Below the pieces are notes generated by a model. The model had not been told where the DNA came from. It worked only from the letters and a program-made list of their open reading frames with translations, and did not search any database. Shown one piece after another: positions 11,012-22,300 of a stretch of DNA of 64,000 nucleotides. How positions within the stretch are numbered: the first letter of the stretch is position 1; each line of letters begins with the position of its first letter. The stretch is taken from the NCBI RefSeq assembly GCF_000512585.2, contig NC_089242.1, positions 2,418,001-2,482,000 on the forward strand, read 5' to 3'. Position numbers and translations under genes: made by a program. Origin of the DNA: Kwoniella bestiolae CBS 10118. Lineage: Eukaryota > Basidiomycota > Tremellomycetes > Tremellales > Cryptococcaceae.

Positions 11012-11956
11012 TCACGCCGCCGGAGCCGAGCTTTCGCCGTCGGAGCTCTCTTCTACGGATCCGTCGTGCTTGATTGTACCCTGAAGATTGTCGACATTTG
11101 AAGGCCAGGGATCTTCGGGATCCTTGACGATCTTAATCCTAGTGTTCAACCTTCTGGGTCCATCTTCGACTGAGGCGGTTTGAGTAACCCAAGTCCTGTA
11201 TCCACCTTGTAAATATTCGATCCCTAGACCGTTTAGCCTCTGAGGATATTCACTCAGGTAAAGATCAGTAAAGTCTCGTGCCTTCTCGAGGTGAGGAAGG
11301 AAGGCGTGGTCATTGCGAAGTGGAACCGAATTTGTGTTTACATGGTCTATCGAACCCTGATCAATGGTATACCGACGCTTCATTTTTTTTGGCCATTCGG
11401 ATGCCGAGAGTGGAGAATCGACAAGGTTTAGCTCCAAGGTTGTAGGCGATCCCTCCTTCGATTCGGCGGGCAGCTTAATTGAGCCTTTGGTGAGATATCG
11501 ATGCATCTCTGACCCATCATTGACGATAGGTGGTCTGTCACTTCCCTGAAATATGGGTACATATCTGACCTGACATTTCCACGTATCATCGGTCTTGTTC
11601 ATCCTCTGCGGCCTCATTGTGATCCCGAAGTACCCATCTTGAAGGTGACATTCAGCCTCCTTGGTGTCTTGCGGAGGGGGCATCATGCCAATGATCTTTT
11701 GACACAATCTGAGACTTTTGATAAATGATGTGCCGTACTCTTCGGCATCGAACGAGGACAGATCCGGCTTAGTGGCGCTCAGAGTCAGGTCATCGAACTC
11801 CCTGAGATCATCTTCAGCTATGGGCACACCATTGGTGCCGACTCTTACTCTTGTACCGTTGAAAAAAGTATCAAATTCAGGGGCGGCGGTGGCGACAGAG
11901 TCCTGGACTGACGCAGCACCTGTTGTGGTGGCTTGGGGCCTTTCTGAAATGTTCAT
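11012..11956 (-). CDS. Accessory paralog family, type I member (gene C), unknown function
   Basis: Intronless ORF of 314 residues starting MNISERPQATTT. It resembles gene A in length, strand and motif order: SLRLCQKIIGMMPPPQ, then DGYFGITMRP, then a Trp strand (DTWKCQVRYV), then RRYTIDQGSIDHVNTNSVPL, a helix LPHLEKARDFTDLYLSEYP and a terminal Trp (YRTWVTQ). The N-terminal 35 residues are Ala/Thr/Ser-rich and the last 20 are acidic with Ser/Ala. No recognised domain, signal peptide or membrane segment. Forms the second head-to-head pair with gene D (683 bases between starts), repeating the A/B arrangement. Distant homology to A, B and D is inference from these short motifs. Confidence 0.74.
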   Translation of the reverse strand: MNISERPQATTTGAASVQDSVATAAPEFDTFFNGTRVRVGTNGVPIAEDDLREFDDLTLSATKPDLSSFDAEEYGTSFIKSLRLCQKIIGMMPPPQDTKEAECHLQDGYFGITMRPQRMNKTDDTWKCQVRYVPIFQGSDRPPIVNDGSEMHRYLTKGSIKLPAESKEGSPTTLELNLVDSPLSASEWPKKMKRRYTIDQGSIDHVNTNSVPLRNDHAFLPHLEKARDFTDLYLSEYPQRLNGLGIEYLQGGYRTWVTQTASVEDGPRRLNTRIKIVKDPEDPWPSNVDNLQGTIKHDGSVEESSDGESSAPAA

Positions 11957-12639
11957 TTTATGCGCTTATTCGAAATATGTTGGGGATCGATAGGAGAACA
12001 ATTTTGCCACTGTGGGTTGAGAGGCCATCGTCTCAAGACAGTGACACACATACCCTTTATATACCTCAGCGACAGCCTTCGCTCGAAAGTCCTAGTGCCT
12101 TCGCGCGAAGTCCTAGTCTGAACAACCCTTCACCGAAGTCTTATGCTTATGTATGTCCTTCTTTTTCATGAGAGTTATTCTGCATGTCTCGCTACTTGGC
12201 CTTCAAAGACATCCAAAAGAGGGCACTGTCACTGGGACTCCGCACGCAAACCTAGGTCCAGACCGTCGTTTTCACCGAGCACAGCTACCATTACGATAGT
12301 GCCAGTTTCAGATCTCCGGATTCGTGATTGCGTTAGAAGACAGGTCCAACAGAAGCCCCTCAAGAAGCTTTAAAGGCGTGAGGCTACGTAAACGTTGTCA
12401 GATATACCTCATGCTGAGCCTTTTCTTTCTGAGCAGCTTCTCGCCGCTTCCTAAACAAGCGACCTGAGCAGAAAGGATTACAGTCTTTAACTTCCTTTCT
12501 TTTTCAGATGTCCAACAAGGGACGCACTAAGCACCAAAACGCTGCCTTGAGCATTGTTATTACTCGTCCCTATTCGCCACTGCTTCATTCACACTGAAGA
12601 TATCCGTCAGCGTATTGAACCGGGAACAGCGACCTCATC
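11957..12639. promoter_or_regulatory. Divergent promoter region between accessory genes C and D
   Basis: 683 bases between opposite start codons. A TATATAAA element on the minus strand (12056-12063) lies about 100 bases before gene C. No similarly clear element was seen before gene D. Between about 12070 and 12140 the phrases CGAAAGTCCTAGT, CGCGAAGTCCTAGT and CCGAAGTCTTA form a small direct repeat of about 14 bases. Confidence 0.5.
12056..12063 (-). promoter_or_regulatory. Candidate TATA box of accessory gene C
   Basis: TATATAAA on the minus strand about 93-100 bases upstream of the gene C ATG at 11956. Core-promoter-like by sequence and spacing only. Confidence 0.45.
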
Positions 12640-13758
12640 ATGTCCGAATCCCAGTCATATCAAGGGAAACGATCTCTGGCAGTATCAGCCCCTCGTGAGG
12701 TAAAGCGTGCTCGCAAAACTCATTCATCAAATTACGAAGAATCATCGACTATCGGGTTATCATTGAGGGGAAATTCTTTACACGATCGATTCAATCGTAT
12801 CCGGCTCATTGATGGACAATCACCTCGATTTGTCATCACACATGGAGCTTATGACCCTGCCACCAAGCAATACTCTCTCATCCTGAGCGAAACCCTCCAG
12901 AGAGACAAAGGAGGAAGATTATCAGAATTTAACGGGCTATCCACCTGCAGAAACGATACAGGGTTTCATGAAACGATCAAACCGCTCATCCTGACCCTCG
13001 GTCATATGCCCGAGAAAGGTCATTCGACCGACGGGATGAGTTTCGAAACAGACAGTAAAGTTGTACAAGCTTTCAGAGGTGACCCCGCAAACCAAGTAGC
13101 TGGCAATTGGTCCGTTATCGTGAGTCCCAGAGACAATGATCAACATGATCCATCTGGTCAATCAAACCAAGGGCGAGGTCCGAATTGTTCAGGTGCATTT
13201 CAAGCTAGATTCAGAGAGATTGATCAAGCTTTCGAGAATTATTCTAAAAATGTCCGTGTGAGCCAGCCCGAATCGGAAGACGATGTTCAGGATCTCTTGG
13301 ATTCCCATTGGCATGAGCTCAAAGATGACAATCGGGGCGGAAACAAACAATTCATCGACCAAACGATCACTGGTTGGACTGAGTGCTGTGGAAGCCAGCA
13401 TACGCCATGGGATCGCGAAAGATATGCTATCAACCATCGAATTTCTGATATGGCTACATGCAGCTTTGTGGGTCCTCCACCGATCAATGATTACTCTATT
13501 GAGAATTTCGATGTCCTCTTGGGAGAACCACACCTAGAGAGACCGGAAATCAAAAGGCTACTTGAAATAGCGGATGATCTCGCTGTAGCACTACCCGTAG
13601 GAAGTGGAAATCCGTGCAAAAGCTTTTCAGCATGGAGTAGCTTGCCCGGCAAGGGGAGTGAGGCCAGTAGCAGAATAATGGTAGACCAAAGACCTGGACC
13701 CGATGTGGACTGTGAAAGGAGCTCTGTATATTATCTAGATACTCTGAGGACTATGTAG
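12640..13758 (+). CDS. Accessory paralog family, type II member (gene D), unknown function
   Basis: Intronless ORF of 372 residues (MSESQSYQGKRSLAV). The N-terminus contains a basic cluster VKRARKTH that could act as a nuclear signal. It is the closest visible relative of gene B: FVITHGAYDPATKQYSLIL, IKPLILTLGHMPEKG, TDGMSFE, VQAFRGD, NWSVIVSP, KQFIDQTITGW, DRERYAINHR, INDYSIENFD, RLLEIADDLAVALPVG and SRIMVDQRPG all have counterparts in B at matching positions. No known fold or catalytic motif recognised. Head-to-head with gene C; the degenerate copy E follows about 350 bases downstream on the same strand. Confidence 0.78.
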   Translation: MSESQSYQGKRSLAVSAPREVKRARKTHSSNYEESSTIGLSLRGNSLHDRFNRIRLIDGQSPRFVITHGAYDPATKQYSLILSETLQRDKGGRLSEFNGLSTCRNDTGFHETIKPLILTLGHMPEKGHSTDGMSFETDSKVVQAFRGDPANQVAGNWSVIVSPRDNDQHDPSGQSNQGRGPNCSGAFQARFREIDQAFENYSKNVRVSQPESEDDVQDLLDSHWHELKDDNRGGNKQFIDQTITGWTECCGSQHTPWDRERYAINHRISDMATCSFVGPPPINDYSIENFDVLLGEPHLERPEIKRLLEIADDLAVALPVGSGNPCKSFSAWSSLPGKGSEASSRIMVDQRPGPDVDCERSSVYYLDTLRTM

Positions 13759-14103
13759 GCTCAGGATGATGCTGTGTTTTCGGAGTATGGTTTTGACTCG
13801 ATCTTCAATATGTTTAGAAACGTTAGTGGGAGTCGTGCAGGCATTACCGAGAGGGTGTGAAAGGAAGTCCTATTTTGAAACGGTTAGGGATGAAAGGATG
13901 TACACCATGAGATTGCAAGACATTACAAGCCCAGGATCTGACTGCGATGACGCCGGATTTGGACGGAAAAGAATCCTCTTCACTAGTCGAAAATGACATG
14001 CAGAACATTACATCAATAGTGCGCCTTATACGTGGGATAAACTACTGCAGAACTCTACAGTACACTTGCACTTCTTATCCGTATTACTTGTCAATTTCTG
14101 ATA
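13759..14103. other. Spacer between accessory gene D and pseudogene E
   Basis: About 345 bases. It holds the 3' flank of gene D and, presumably, the former promoter of E. No coding exon recognised. Confidence 0.4.
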
Positions 14104-15229
14104 GTGTCCATCGAAATCGAATTTCTGTTTTCACGATCAATCATACCTCCAGTCAGACGATCTTCAGCTAACACCCACGCCAGGAGCGCCACCTCCAGCG
14201 TTACCAATGCCTGGAAAGGGCAAAATCCCAGCAGAAGTGGCGAAAGTGGCGGAAACGACGTCGCCGATGATGACGGGCAGTCTTCAGAGATTCTTTTCTC
14301 ACCAAACCAGCCGTACGGTCTAGAAGATTTTTCCCCCCTGCAGAGATTAAAGTCAACCCTCGCAATCAATTCAGGTTAGATTTTGTGGCTAGAGATTCCA
14401 ATACCGCCTCAATCGCGTTGACGGTAGCAGCCAAGTCGGCAGAAGATTCTACAGCCATGCAAGTGGACCATGAACAGCCTTGCCTAAGTTATACGACCGA
14501 GAGAAAGCGGCTTTCGATACTCTGTGTGCTGTTCTAGGAGCAATGCCAAGGGAAGGCAGGTTGACTGACGGGGTGAAATTTCAATAACTCGATCGATCGG
14601 TAGAGGCGTTTCGAGGTTCCACCGGTGAAGACAATGGATCTCTAGACAAGACTTGGTCCGCTACAATCTCAGGACGCGAAATACCCCACGACAGACTAAT
14701 TGGTCGGTACATGGCGAATATGCCGAATGAACAAGACCGAGCAGAATTCGAGGACACATTCAACGAGATTGTCCACGGCGCATCCCAATCGTCTGGGATC
14801 CCGGCAATTTTACCGGACAGGGAGAGCCAATTGGAAGAGCAAATAGCAAGCTTGTCAATCGACCCAAACAAGGCGTCAGAACAAAAAGTTAACCAGTCCA
14901 TCATTGAATGGCAAAGGGACACTGGGTATCAGCACGATTTGACGAAGCACCACACCTTCGCAATCTGCCAGAATGCTAATGACGATCTCGAAGAAACACA
15001 GGTATCGATTTTGGGCGAATACAATCTGATGTGGGAACCAAAGATACGACAGTGGGGCACGTCGCCTCATCTTGAGATTGTCAATGATATCGCTACTGCT
15101 CTGCCTGTGGAGATCGATGATCCCAAAATCACGGAACTTACAGCTTGGACGCGATCGCAGGATAACAAAAGCTCTTTATGGATCAATCAAGAACCATCGA
15201 GAGAAAAGAAAGGCGAGCGGGTCACGTGA
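14104..15229 (+). pseudogene. Decayed type II accessory paralog (pseudogene E)
   Basis: Similarity to genes B and D runs across three reading frames. In the first frame (to 14379) there is DFSPLQRLKSTLAINSG, parallel to the NPISTIFKITSAAYD region of B. A second frame then gives RLDFVARDSNTAS (RFAFTFRDLEHN in B). From about 14480 a third frame gives FDTLCAVLGAMPREGRLTDGV, directly comparable to LGHMPEKGHSTDGM of D. That frame is cut by an in-frame TAA at 14585-14587, then continues VEAFRGSTGE and KTWSATISGRE. The rest (14711-15229) is open: VNQSIIEWQRDTGYQ, LEIVNDIATALPVEI, SSLWINQEPSRE. At least two frameshifts plus one stop argue for a dead gene. A spliced or shortened functional gene starting at 14711 cannot be excluded. 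Confidence 0.72.
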
Positions 15230-15456
15230 TTCCAGATGAAAGAGCGATAAGTTAGTTGAATTGGGAGTTGAGGCTTAACTGTCCGATGTTTGACTAACGA
15301 AGCTATTTGTTACATGTACAAGGCGAAATGAGATGGTCTGAAGTGCGTTGATATACGAAACATGCATTACAATCAATACAACATTCTCCTCATCTGATCC
15401 GATTATGATCTGAGAGTAAAGGTAGACGTCAGACGCAAACATCTTGATTAGCGAGT

Positions 15457-16552
15457 TTATCGTTTTTTGGCCCCGCCAAACCCGCCAAAACCCATCATAC
15501 TAGCCATATCCTCTCTTTCCTTGATAGCAGCTTCGACTTCCCTATCCTCCCTGTTTTCCAGCTTCCTCCTCTTCTTAGCATCTTTGCCCGTACTCTTTCC
15601 ATTTCCTTCCTGCTGATCCTGATCGACTTTGCCCCTAAAAATTCCCATCCGCTGCAGCTCCTCTTCCTCCCGTTTCTTATCCCTCTTTCTCTTCCTTTCT
15701 TCACGCCTTTTATCCTTTTCTATCGATTCAGCTTCTTTCACAGCTTTCAGACGCGCTTGGAAATCGAAGTTTTTCGCTGTGACTGCCGTTTTCGTCGCTT
15801 CTCTCAAGGCTGCTATCTTGGCTCGTACTTGGGTCAGAGTAGATCGTTCGACCTGCGTTGTCTGACCTAACATCCGGAGGTCTGATATCCCATATGAGTC
15901 AGTATGAAAGTAGTCAGACGAAGAATCAACTTACGTCCACGTCCGTTGATATGGTCCAGATATGACAAAGAATCCTTGAATGTACGATTACACATCTCAC
16001 ACTGAGAGGGTGTTCAAAATTAGCACTCAACAGACTGAGATAGATATAAACCTTCGGTACTCACGTAGAATCCTGCTCCCTTTGGCCCCTTACCCGTTGT
16101 ACTAGTCTGCACCAGCATCGTCTTGTTCAGGTTTTTATTCAGATCTAGTTCGTCTTTTCTCGCTTCCAGATTCTTGGTTGGTTTGGGCATATCATCCCCT
16201 AGCCTCCTACGAGGAGGGGCTTTACCTATGGTCATGAGAGATGATCAGCGTGTTGCACTCACTGTACGCCCCATCTGATAGACAGAACTCCAAAGAAGAT
16301 CCTGACTATATGCGATCAATTGAAGATCTGGAAAATTGTGGTATCACTCACCAGCTAATAAAGCTGCTTCCGCCGACTTTGCATACTCTGCATTCTCCTC
16401 ATCCTTTGCCCTTGCCTTTGCCTCCCATTCATCCTTGTTCCATGATGGTCGAGCCGCAGCCTGGTGGATGACAAAGTTAGTACAGGCGAACTGAAGATGA
16501 AGGAAGAAACTGCAGCACGACTCACCGATGAGGATTGGGGCTTATCCGACAT
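15457..16552 (-). CDS. SNU23: Spliceosomal protein Snu23 / ZMAT2 homolog
   Basis: Component of the U4/U6.U5 tri-snRNP and the pre-catalytic spliceosome. The short first exon starts MSDKPQSSS. Exon 2 reads SWNKDEWEAKAKAKDEENAE; later exons give RRRLGDDMPKPTKNLEARKD and LNKTMLVQTSTTGKGPKGAG. A U1-type C2H2 finger follows: FYCEMCNRTFKDSLSYLDH with the second His in INGRGHLRMLG. It is followed by the family stretch VERSTLTQVRAKI, a long Lys/Arg/Glu coiled region (EKDKRREERKRKRDKKREEE) and the typical C-terminus MASMMGFGGFGGAKKR. Four introns, the last splitting the finger region. Divergent from NUP133 with about 345 bases between start codons. Confidence 0.93.
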
Positions 16553-16896
16553 CTTTCTGGTGCCTTGATCAATTGCTGTACTTGAGAGAAAATCAAGCTT
16601 CCGGGACAGTCTCCAGTGGATTCAAAGAGCGAAGTGGTATCTTATGAGATGAGAAGAGAAAGATCAATTCGACTCACGCTGTGTTGCAAGACATCATCGA
16701 AACATCAGCGTAATAACTCAAAGTCACGTGACTCGCACCATACCACTCACAACATCCCCTACTTTGAGCTCACAGTTGAAGGTTGAACAACATTATTACC
16801 TTGCTCAGCTCAAGAGAACTTCACCAACTCCTAACATTGATATCTTCTGTGTGGCTTCTGTTCTTCATCGAGCCCGACACCGACAGGCTAGGCAGG
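16553..16896. promoter_or_regulatory. Divergent promoter region of SNU23 and NUP133
   Basis: 344 bases between opposite start codons. No obvious TATA box. The NUP133 frame is open upstream of 16897 without a better ATG than MNNIITLL at 16783. Confidence 0.5.
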
Positions 16897-19800
16897 ATGT
16901 TCAACTCACCTTCAACTCGCGCGACTCCTCGTAAAGCAGCTTCGCGAGCTTCCGTTGCTCGATCAAGGCATCAAACACCTTCCATATTCGCCGAATCAGC
17001 TTCCCTCTCTCAAGCACCAACTCCCTCGGTCAGATCTTCACGTCTAGCTGTGGTCAAACGAGGGGCTTCTCCAACCTCCTCAGCAGGCGATACAATACGT
17101 ACTACGAGACCCGATGAAGGACACGAGAAGGATAGAGTGTTCTGGAGTAGGGATGAAAGGCATCTAGTGTCTAGTTTAGGATCATTGCCAAAAGAAGTGG
17201 CTTCACTAATCAAAGGATCAGGTGAGCTGCTCATATCAAATATTACTATGGTGCATAGCTAACGAATGTTCTGATTAGATCTCGTGGCCAATCCGATTGC
17301 AGGACATGTTGATCCGAAGAGCGGATTCGCTATGGTCGCTGGTCCTTATGTCTGCATTGCTTGGAACTATACGAAAGTGCGTTGAGTCCATTCTGCCTGG
17401 AGTACACCTTCCCCTATTGACCCCTTTGTTTCTTTTTAGCGCACGCATTCGGCTCCCACGACGTATGCCTTCCCGTCCCCTCCTGTATCATATTCCGCAA
17501 CCCCCACACAACCTCCCACTCTTGCAGGTCTATACACAGGCTCCGCAAACTCGGAACCGGGCATGATACTCGTATCATCATCTGGCGAGATTCGATTCTG
17601 GGAAAGTATGAGCTCGGCCCTAGCCAATGTGGAAAGGTTTCAAGAAGTCTATGTAGAATTAGGGGATGATGATTCTGTGGAAAAGCTTTGGAAGATCGAC
17701 GTAAGCTGAATGGATCTTGCCGGGCGTTGATTAGGCTCATGGTTGTATCATTGCAGGGGAATACATTCCTGCTCACAACCACAACTTCCCTCGTGTTCCG
17801 ACTCACCATTTCCTCTTCTGGAGGAAGACTGGTCCCGAGTTTGACGAATTTGACCAGACCAGGAGGAATGTTTGGTCGAGCCTCTGCTCAGATATTCAAC
17901 GCTCGAGAAGACAGGGACGGCATTTCGTCCGTCACAAGCGCTGCAGGATATGTCTACATCACTGCTCGAAGGATGTTGCAAAAATGGGCTTTTGGATCAG
18001 ATGGACAAAAGGTGTGTTTCCCCATCCCTCGTACTCACGTCGATTGACTGACATTTCATCTCTAGTTTACGCAAGAGTACGACCTATACGAGACTGTCGG
18101 CAACTGGTGTTTCGATAGCTGGTCAAGTGGCAACGTGTCATTAGAACTGAACGACATTATATCCTTCGGGTGAGTGTTTACTCGCGAAAAGCTTCTCTAA
18201 ACGATTGCTGACAGATATCGCAGAGAGGATGAGCTTGCTGTACTCATCTCATACGTCGAGCAGCAAAGTGGAACATCGGAATACCCCAGATTGCACAATT
18301 CACATGCCATCGTAATGTTTTCGATGCACCCTCGTTCTCAAAGTCTCACAATTTCGAGGGTCATTGACGTGTCCTATCTTGCCGTAAATCACTTTCACAT
18401 CTAACTTAAACAGAAGCTGACTTATATACTTAGCACTCTGATCCCAGAATGCTGGACGTGCCTCGTCTTCTTATTCCTGCGGGCAGTTCCATGGCATTTA
18501 TTCGGTTCGCAGAAGTTATCTTACTGGTGTCTCTCGATGAAGGTAAGCACTCCAAATATCTTCTTAATGGGCCCTACTGATGAAGTGTCCTTCAGGATCT
18601 CCATATGAGGAAGCTATAAGTCTCAAAGATTCTGGCCGAAACGCTTTTATTGGCGCAGGTACCATCTTGTCAACATCCACTAAGAAGGGAAATAGTCTAC
18701 CTGCAATAGTAGCTATACCTGCTTTCGGGGGCTTAATGTCTATCGAAGCTCTCGAGAGTAGTGGTGGTTCTGAAGCTTTGTAAGTGTATTGTCCAAAGCA
18801 ATGGCAGAATGATTTTGACTCATCTTCGCTGTCAGCACACAAGCGTCTTCAGCAACCGCTCGATTGAAGTCCAAGATGGAACAGGCTGTCTTCTTCGGCG
18901 AGCGAAGCGATGTGAGTCCTCTGATCGTGATCAACATTCCGCAAATCCGTTAATTTACATCCTTCACAGAACCCTTTGTCATTCGACCTTCCAGCAGGAT
19001 TCCAAGGAGACTTAGCAGAAGCGGCCGAAACCGTATCAGCAGAAATCGTTTCATCCAGTAGGTGGCCATTATCTTTACCTGTGACACCTCGTACTGACTT
19101 TTATTTAGATTCCCCCTACATGCCTGGCATATTTGAACTTCGCCCTCATCTCAGCGATAGACTTTTGAGATTGAAGGAGCTCATGAGGTTCATCCGCCAT
19201 AATGGTCTTCTGAGCATTGTAAGTGATCCTGTCTGTTACACATATTGATTGTCAAGACTGACCGTCTTTGCAGTTACCGCAAAGCACCCGTCGTAGACTC
19301 TCTCGTGATGCAGAGAAGATCAAAGGAGCGATTGACTTGTGGGATTACCAGAACAAGCACATGGCGTGAGTCTAATCGCATTGTCACATTGGGATTCATG
19401 CTGATAGTGCTATTAGTCAAATGAATACTCAGTCGCCTCAATCCCTGTTGTCAGACTCCATCCTCACCTACATGCGACAAGCAGATGTAATAGAGGAGGA
19501 AGATTTCATACGACTCTTCTTCAGGACACAGGTGGGTCATCTTGCAATCTGCACGAGGAGCTTGGCTGACAATCAATATAGGCGCACAACCTTGATAAAT
19601 TGCTCGAAATCGTGTTCGCCACTGCCCGTGCAGCGTTGGATGCAGTAAGCCGGGGTAAGATGTCCTCTTGGATTACTGAGGCAAACAGGATTTTCATCGT
19701 ATGTGGTCAATTTTGACTGTATCGCCGAAATGCGCTAATTCTGGTCACAGATTGTCGAGAGAGCCGCAGCTCAGTATAGGGAGGAAGAGCTGTATACCTA

Positions 19801-21789
19801 CGAGATAGATCGAGAGCGGCCAGCGATAGAAATATGGACAGCTCAGGAATCGCTCATCGAGGCCTTAGACTTCCTGTATAGCACAACAGACGCTCTGATC
19901 AAAGAGAGAACTCGTGAACTAGGATCGGTAATAGACGAGCCACCTTCGGAAACCGCCGAGCCTGCGTTGAAGAGAGAACAGCAGTTGCAGTCTAGGATGA
20001 AGGGACAGATGGCTATACTTGCTGCCGCATTATGTACGAATATGGAAGACAAATGTCGTGCAACTTCGAGGTGAGTGATTGTTGTCGTTGACCTTGAGCA
20101 TCAAGCGCGCTGATTAAGGCTGCTCCAGAAGGGAAATCGATGAGGGAGCTGATCCTCAAGAAGGCATCAGATTGAGAGAGAAATGGGCAGAAATGAAACC
20201 GAGAGTGATAAGACCATTGGGTATGTCAGAAATTTGTTGCGCAGCGTACCAATTGCTGATATATTCTATGATGATAGTGGGCATCGACCGATTATCGGAG
20301 GCATACGAACTAGCAGAAAATCACACCGATTTCCTCACATTGGTGATGTTATGCCATGATCAAGCGGAACCAGATACCGCTAGACTCCAGAGGTATATTG
20401 AGAGATTCGGCGAAGAATTCGCTTTCGTGCTGTATCAGTGGTATATCGATCAAGGTGAGCTCCCAGGACTCTGTCTTACTTGTCAATTTGTTTGGCTCAC
20501 TCAAATACTGAATAGGCCAAGCATACGAACTCCTGAACCAGGATGAAGTTTATGGTGTTCTCGTTACTCGTTTCTTCGCTGAGAACGATTATCCCGAACT
20601 TGCATGGATGCATCATTTGGCGTTTAGGAGATATGATGAAGCTGCTGGGACATTGAGGAGTGTGATGAGAGATGAGAGCACCAAAGCCTTAGACCAGCAA
20701 CAGGTAAGTCATTAGTTTTTCGTCTTATGGTGTTACAATTATGCTTATGTGGTCTGAGTACAGCTGGTGGGAAGCATCGCCAAATTGGCTGCCATCGCGG
20801 ATGTGAGATCAAAAGGTGTCTCAAACGATAGAAAGCGATTACTCATCGGTACGTTGCTTATCAGCATACCATCTTGCTCTACCTCAACATGCTCACCATC
20901 ACTCTGTTACAGAACTCGACGATGAGCTTGACTTAGTCAACGTGCAGTCCTCCCTTATTCAGTATTTTTCGCCAACAAATCGTCGCAATAGCCCTAAGCT
21001 GGATGATCAAATCACCCTGCTCACCGATCGACCCGCTTTCAAAAAGTTATTCCTCAACCTTGCGCAAGAGCTCCTGGATGGCTCAGCTTTAGATCTGGAA
21101 GGATTGATGGATGTCTTGACCCTGAAAGACAATTTCGAGAGGACAGGAGACGCAGCCTTGGCTTTGGAAAGATTGGTTGGAGACATGGTGAGTCCCCTGG
21201 TACTCAATAGAAGAAAAGCTGTTGAAAATCGTATATTAGGCTTTACCGGAGGGTAGGAAGCAGGTCGCTCTGTTGTCAATATGGCGGAGGGTATACGTAC
21301 GAGATGAGTAAGTCTGCTTTCGAATTGACGTTTCATCTTATGCTGATAGTTGTGCGCAGCTGGGCCGCGATATCGAATACTACCGGAAGAAGTGAACAAG
21401 CCCAACGATCGAAAGTCCGAAGCACCTTGGCTTATCAGACGATAAGGGCGGTGAACGATGTCAAAGGTGGGTTCATCTGTCTCACCCGACTAAAGTGTAT
21501 CGCACTGATTCATCGTTCCCCTCGTCCAGACTTCCCACCCAATTTCATTCTATCACCATTCACATCCTCACAACCCCCTCTGCCCGCCGAGTTGGCTGCA
21601 CGATTCCCCACTTTCTCCGCTGAGGATATAGCAGCTTTGATGGAAGATCACGAGAATGAGATAGAGACTCTGAATAGATATTTAAGCGAGAATGGCTTAG
21701 AGGAAAGGATAAGGGAAGTGGCAGAGTTGGTGAAGAATGATATAGAAGACGAAAAGAGGGAAGAAGGCGATGTTGACGTGGTCATGTAG
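16897..21789 (+). CDS. NUP133: Nucleoporin Nup133
   Basis: Scaffold nucleoporin of the Y-complex (Nup84/Nup107 complex) in the nuclear pore. The N-terminal region is Ser/Thr/Arg-rich (MFNSPSTRATPRKAA). It is followed by a segment that reads like the Nup133 beta-propeller: FAMVAGPYVCIAWNYTK, MILVSSSGEIRFWESM, TFLLTTTTSLVFRL, VYITARRMLQKWAFG, DELAVLISYVEQQSG. The rest is a long helical solenoid (RLLRLKELMRFIRHNGLL; ADVIEEEDFIRLFFR; AYELAENHTDFLTLVMLCHD; YIERFGEEFAFVLYQWYIDQG; FAENDYPELAWMHHLAFRRY). The C-terminal exon has FPTFSAEDIAALMEDHENEI and ends DVVM. More than 15 short introns. The start at 16897 was preferred to the in-frame 16783 ATG, because the extra 38 residues are hydrophobic and lie close to the likely promoter. 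Confidence 0.88.
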
Positions 21790-22300
21790 CGAGCTTGTCT
21801 CGATGAGGAGTATGCGCGTCATGTACCATTGCTATCGCTAAACATGAAACATATTGCGGACACTGGTATCGGAACGAAAATAATTCTAAGTGTATCTGGG
21901 CGCCTACTTTCATCCTGCCTTGCTCGTTTCATTAGAGCTTCGACCCTCTGTGTGGGCGTATGAAAAAAGAAGTGATCAACACATGGTGGTCCATTCGGGC
22001 AATAGGCCAGATGAGATGCATGAGTATACTCAGACTGTCAGATGGATTCGGGATACCTACATGCAACAATACATGAGTGTCCTAGTCGAGCCATGCTTTG
22101 CATATCGAATAAACAATGCATTTCAAGTATAATGTAGTGTATGCAATTGTCCAGTTCTACAAAATAATGTCCCGAAAAATGTCAAATAGCAACAAACAAA
22201 CAATGAATAAAATATCAAGGCCTAGTCCAACAGATTATCCTCGTATCTCCAATCAGGTCGTTAAATGTCGTTAAGTATAATCAAGCCAATACCGCGGGGT
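21790..22300. other. Convergent intergenic region
   Basis: 511 bases between the NUP133 and C2H2 transcription factor 3' ends. No exon or RNA gene seen. Confidence 0.5.
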
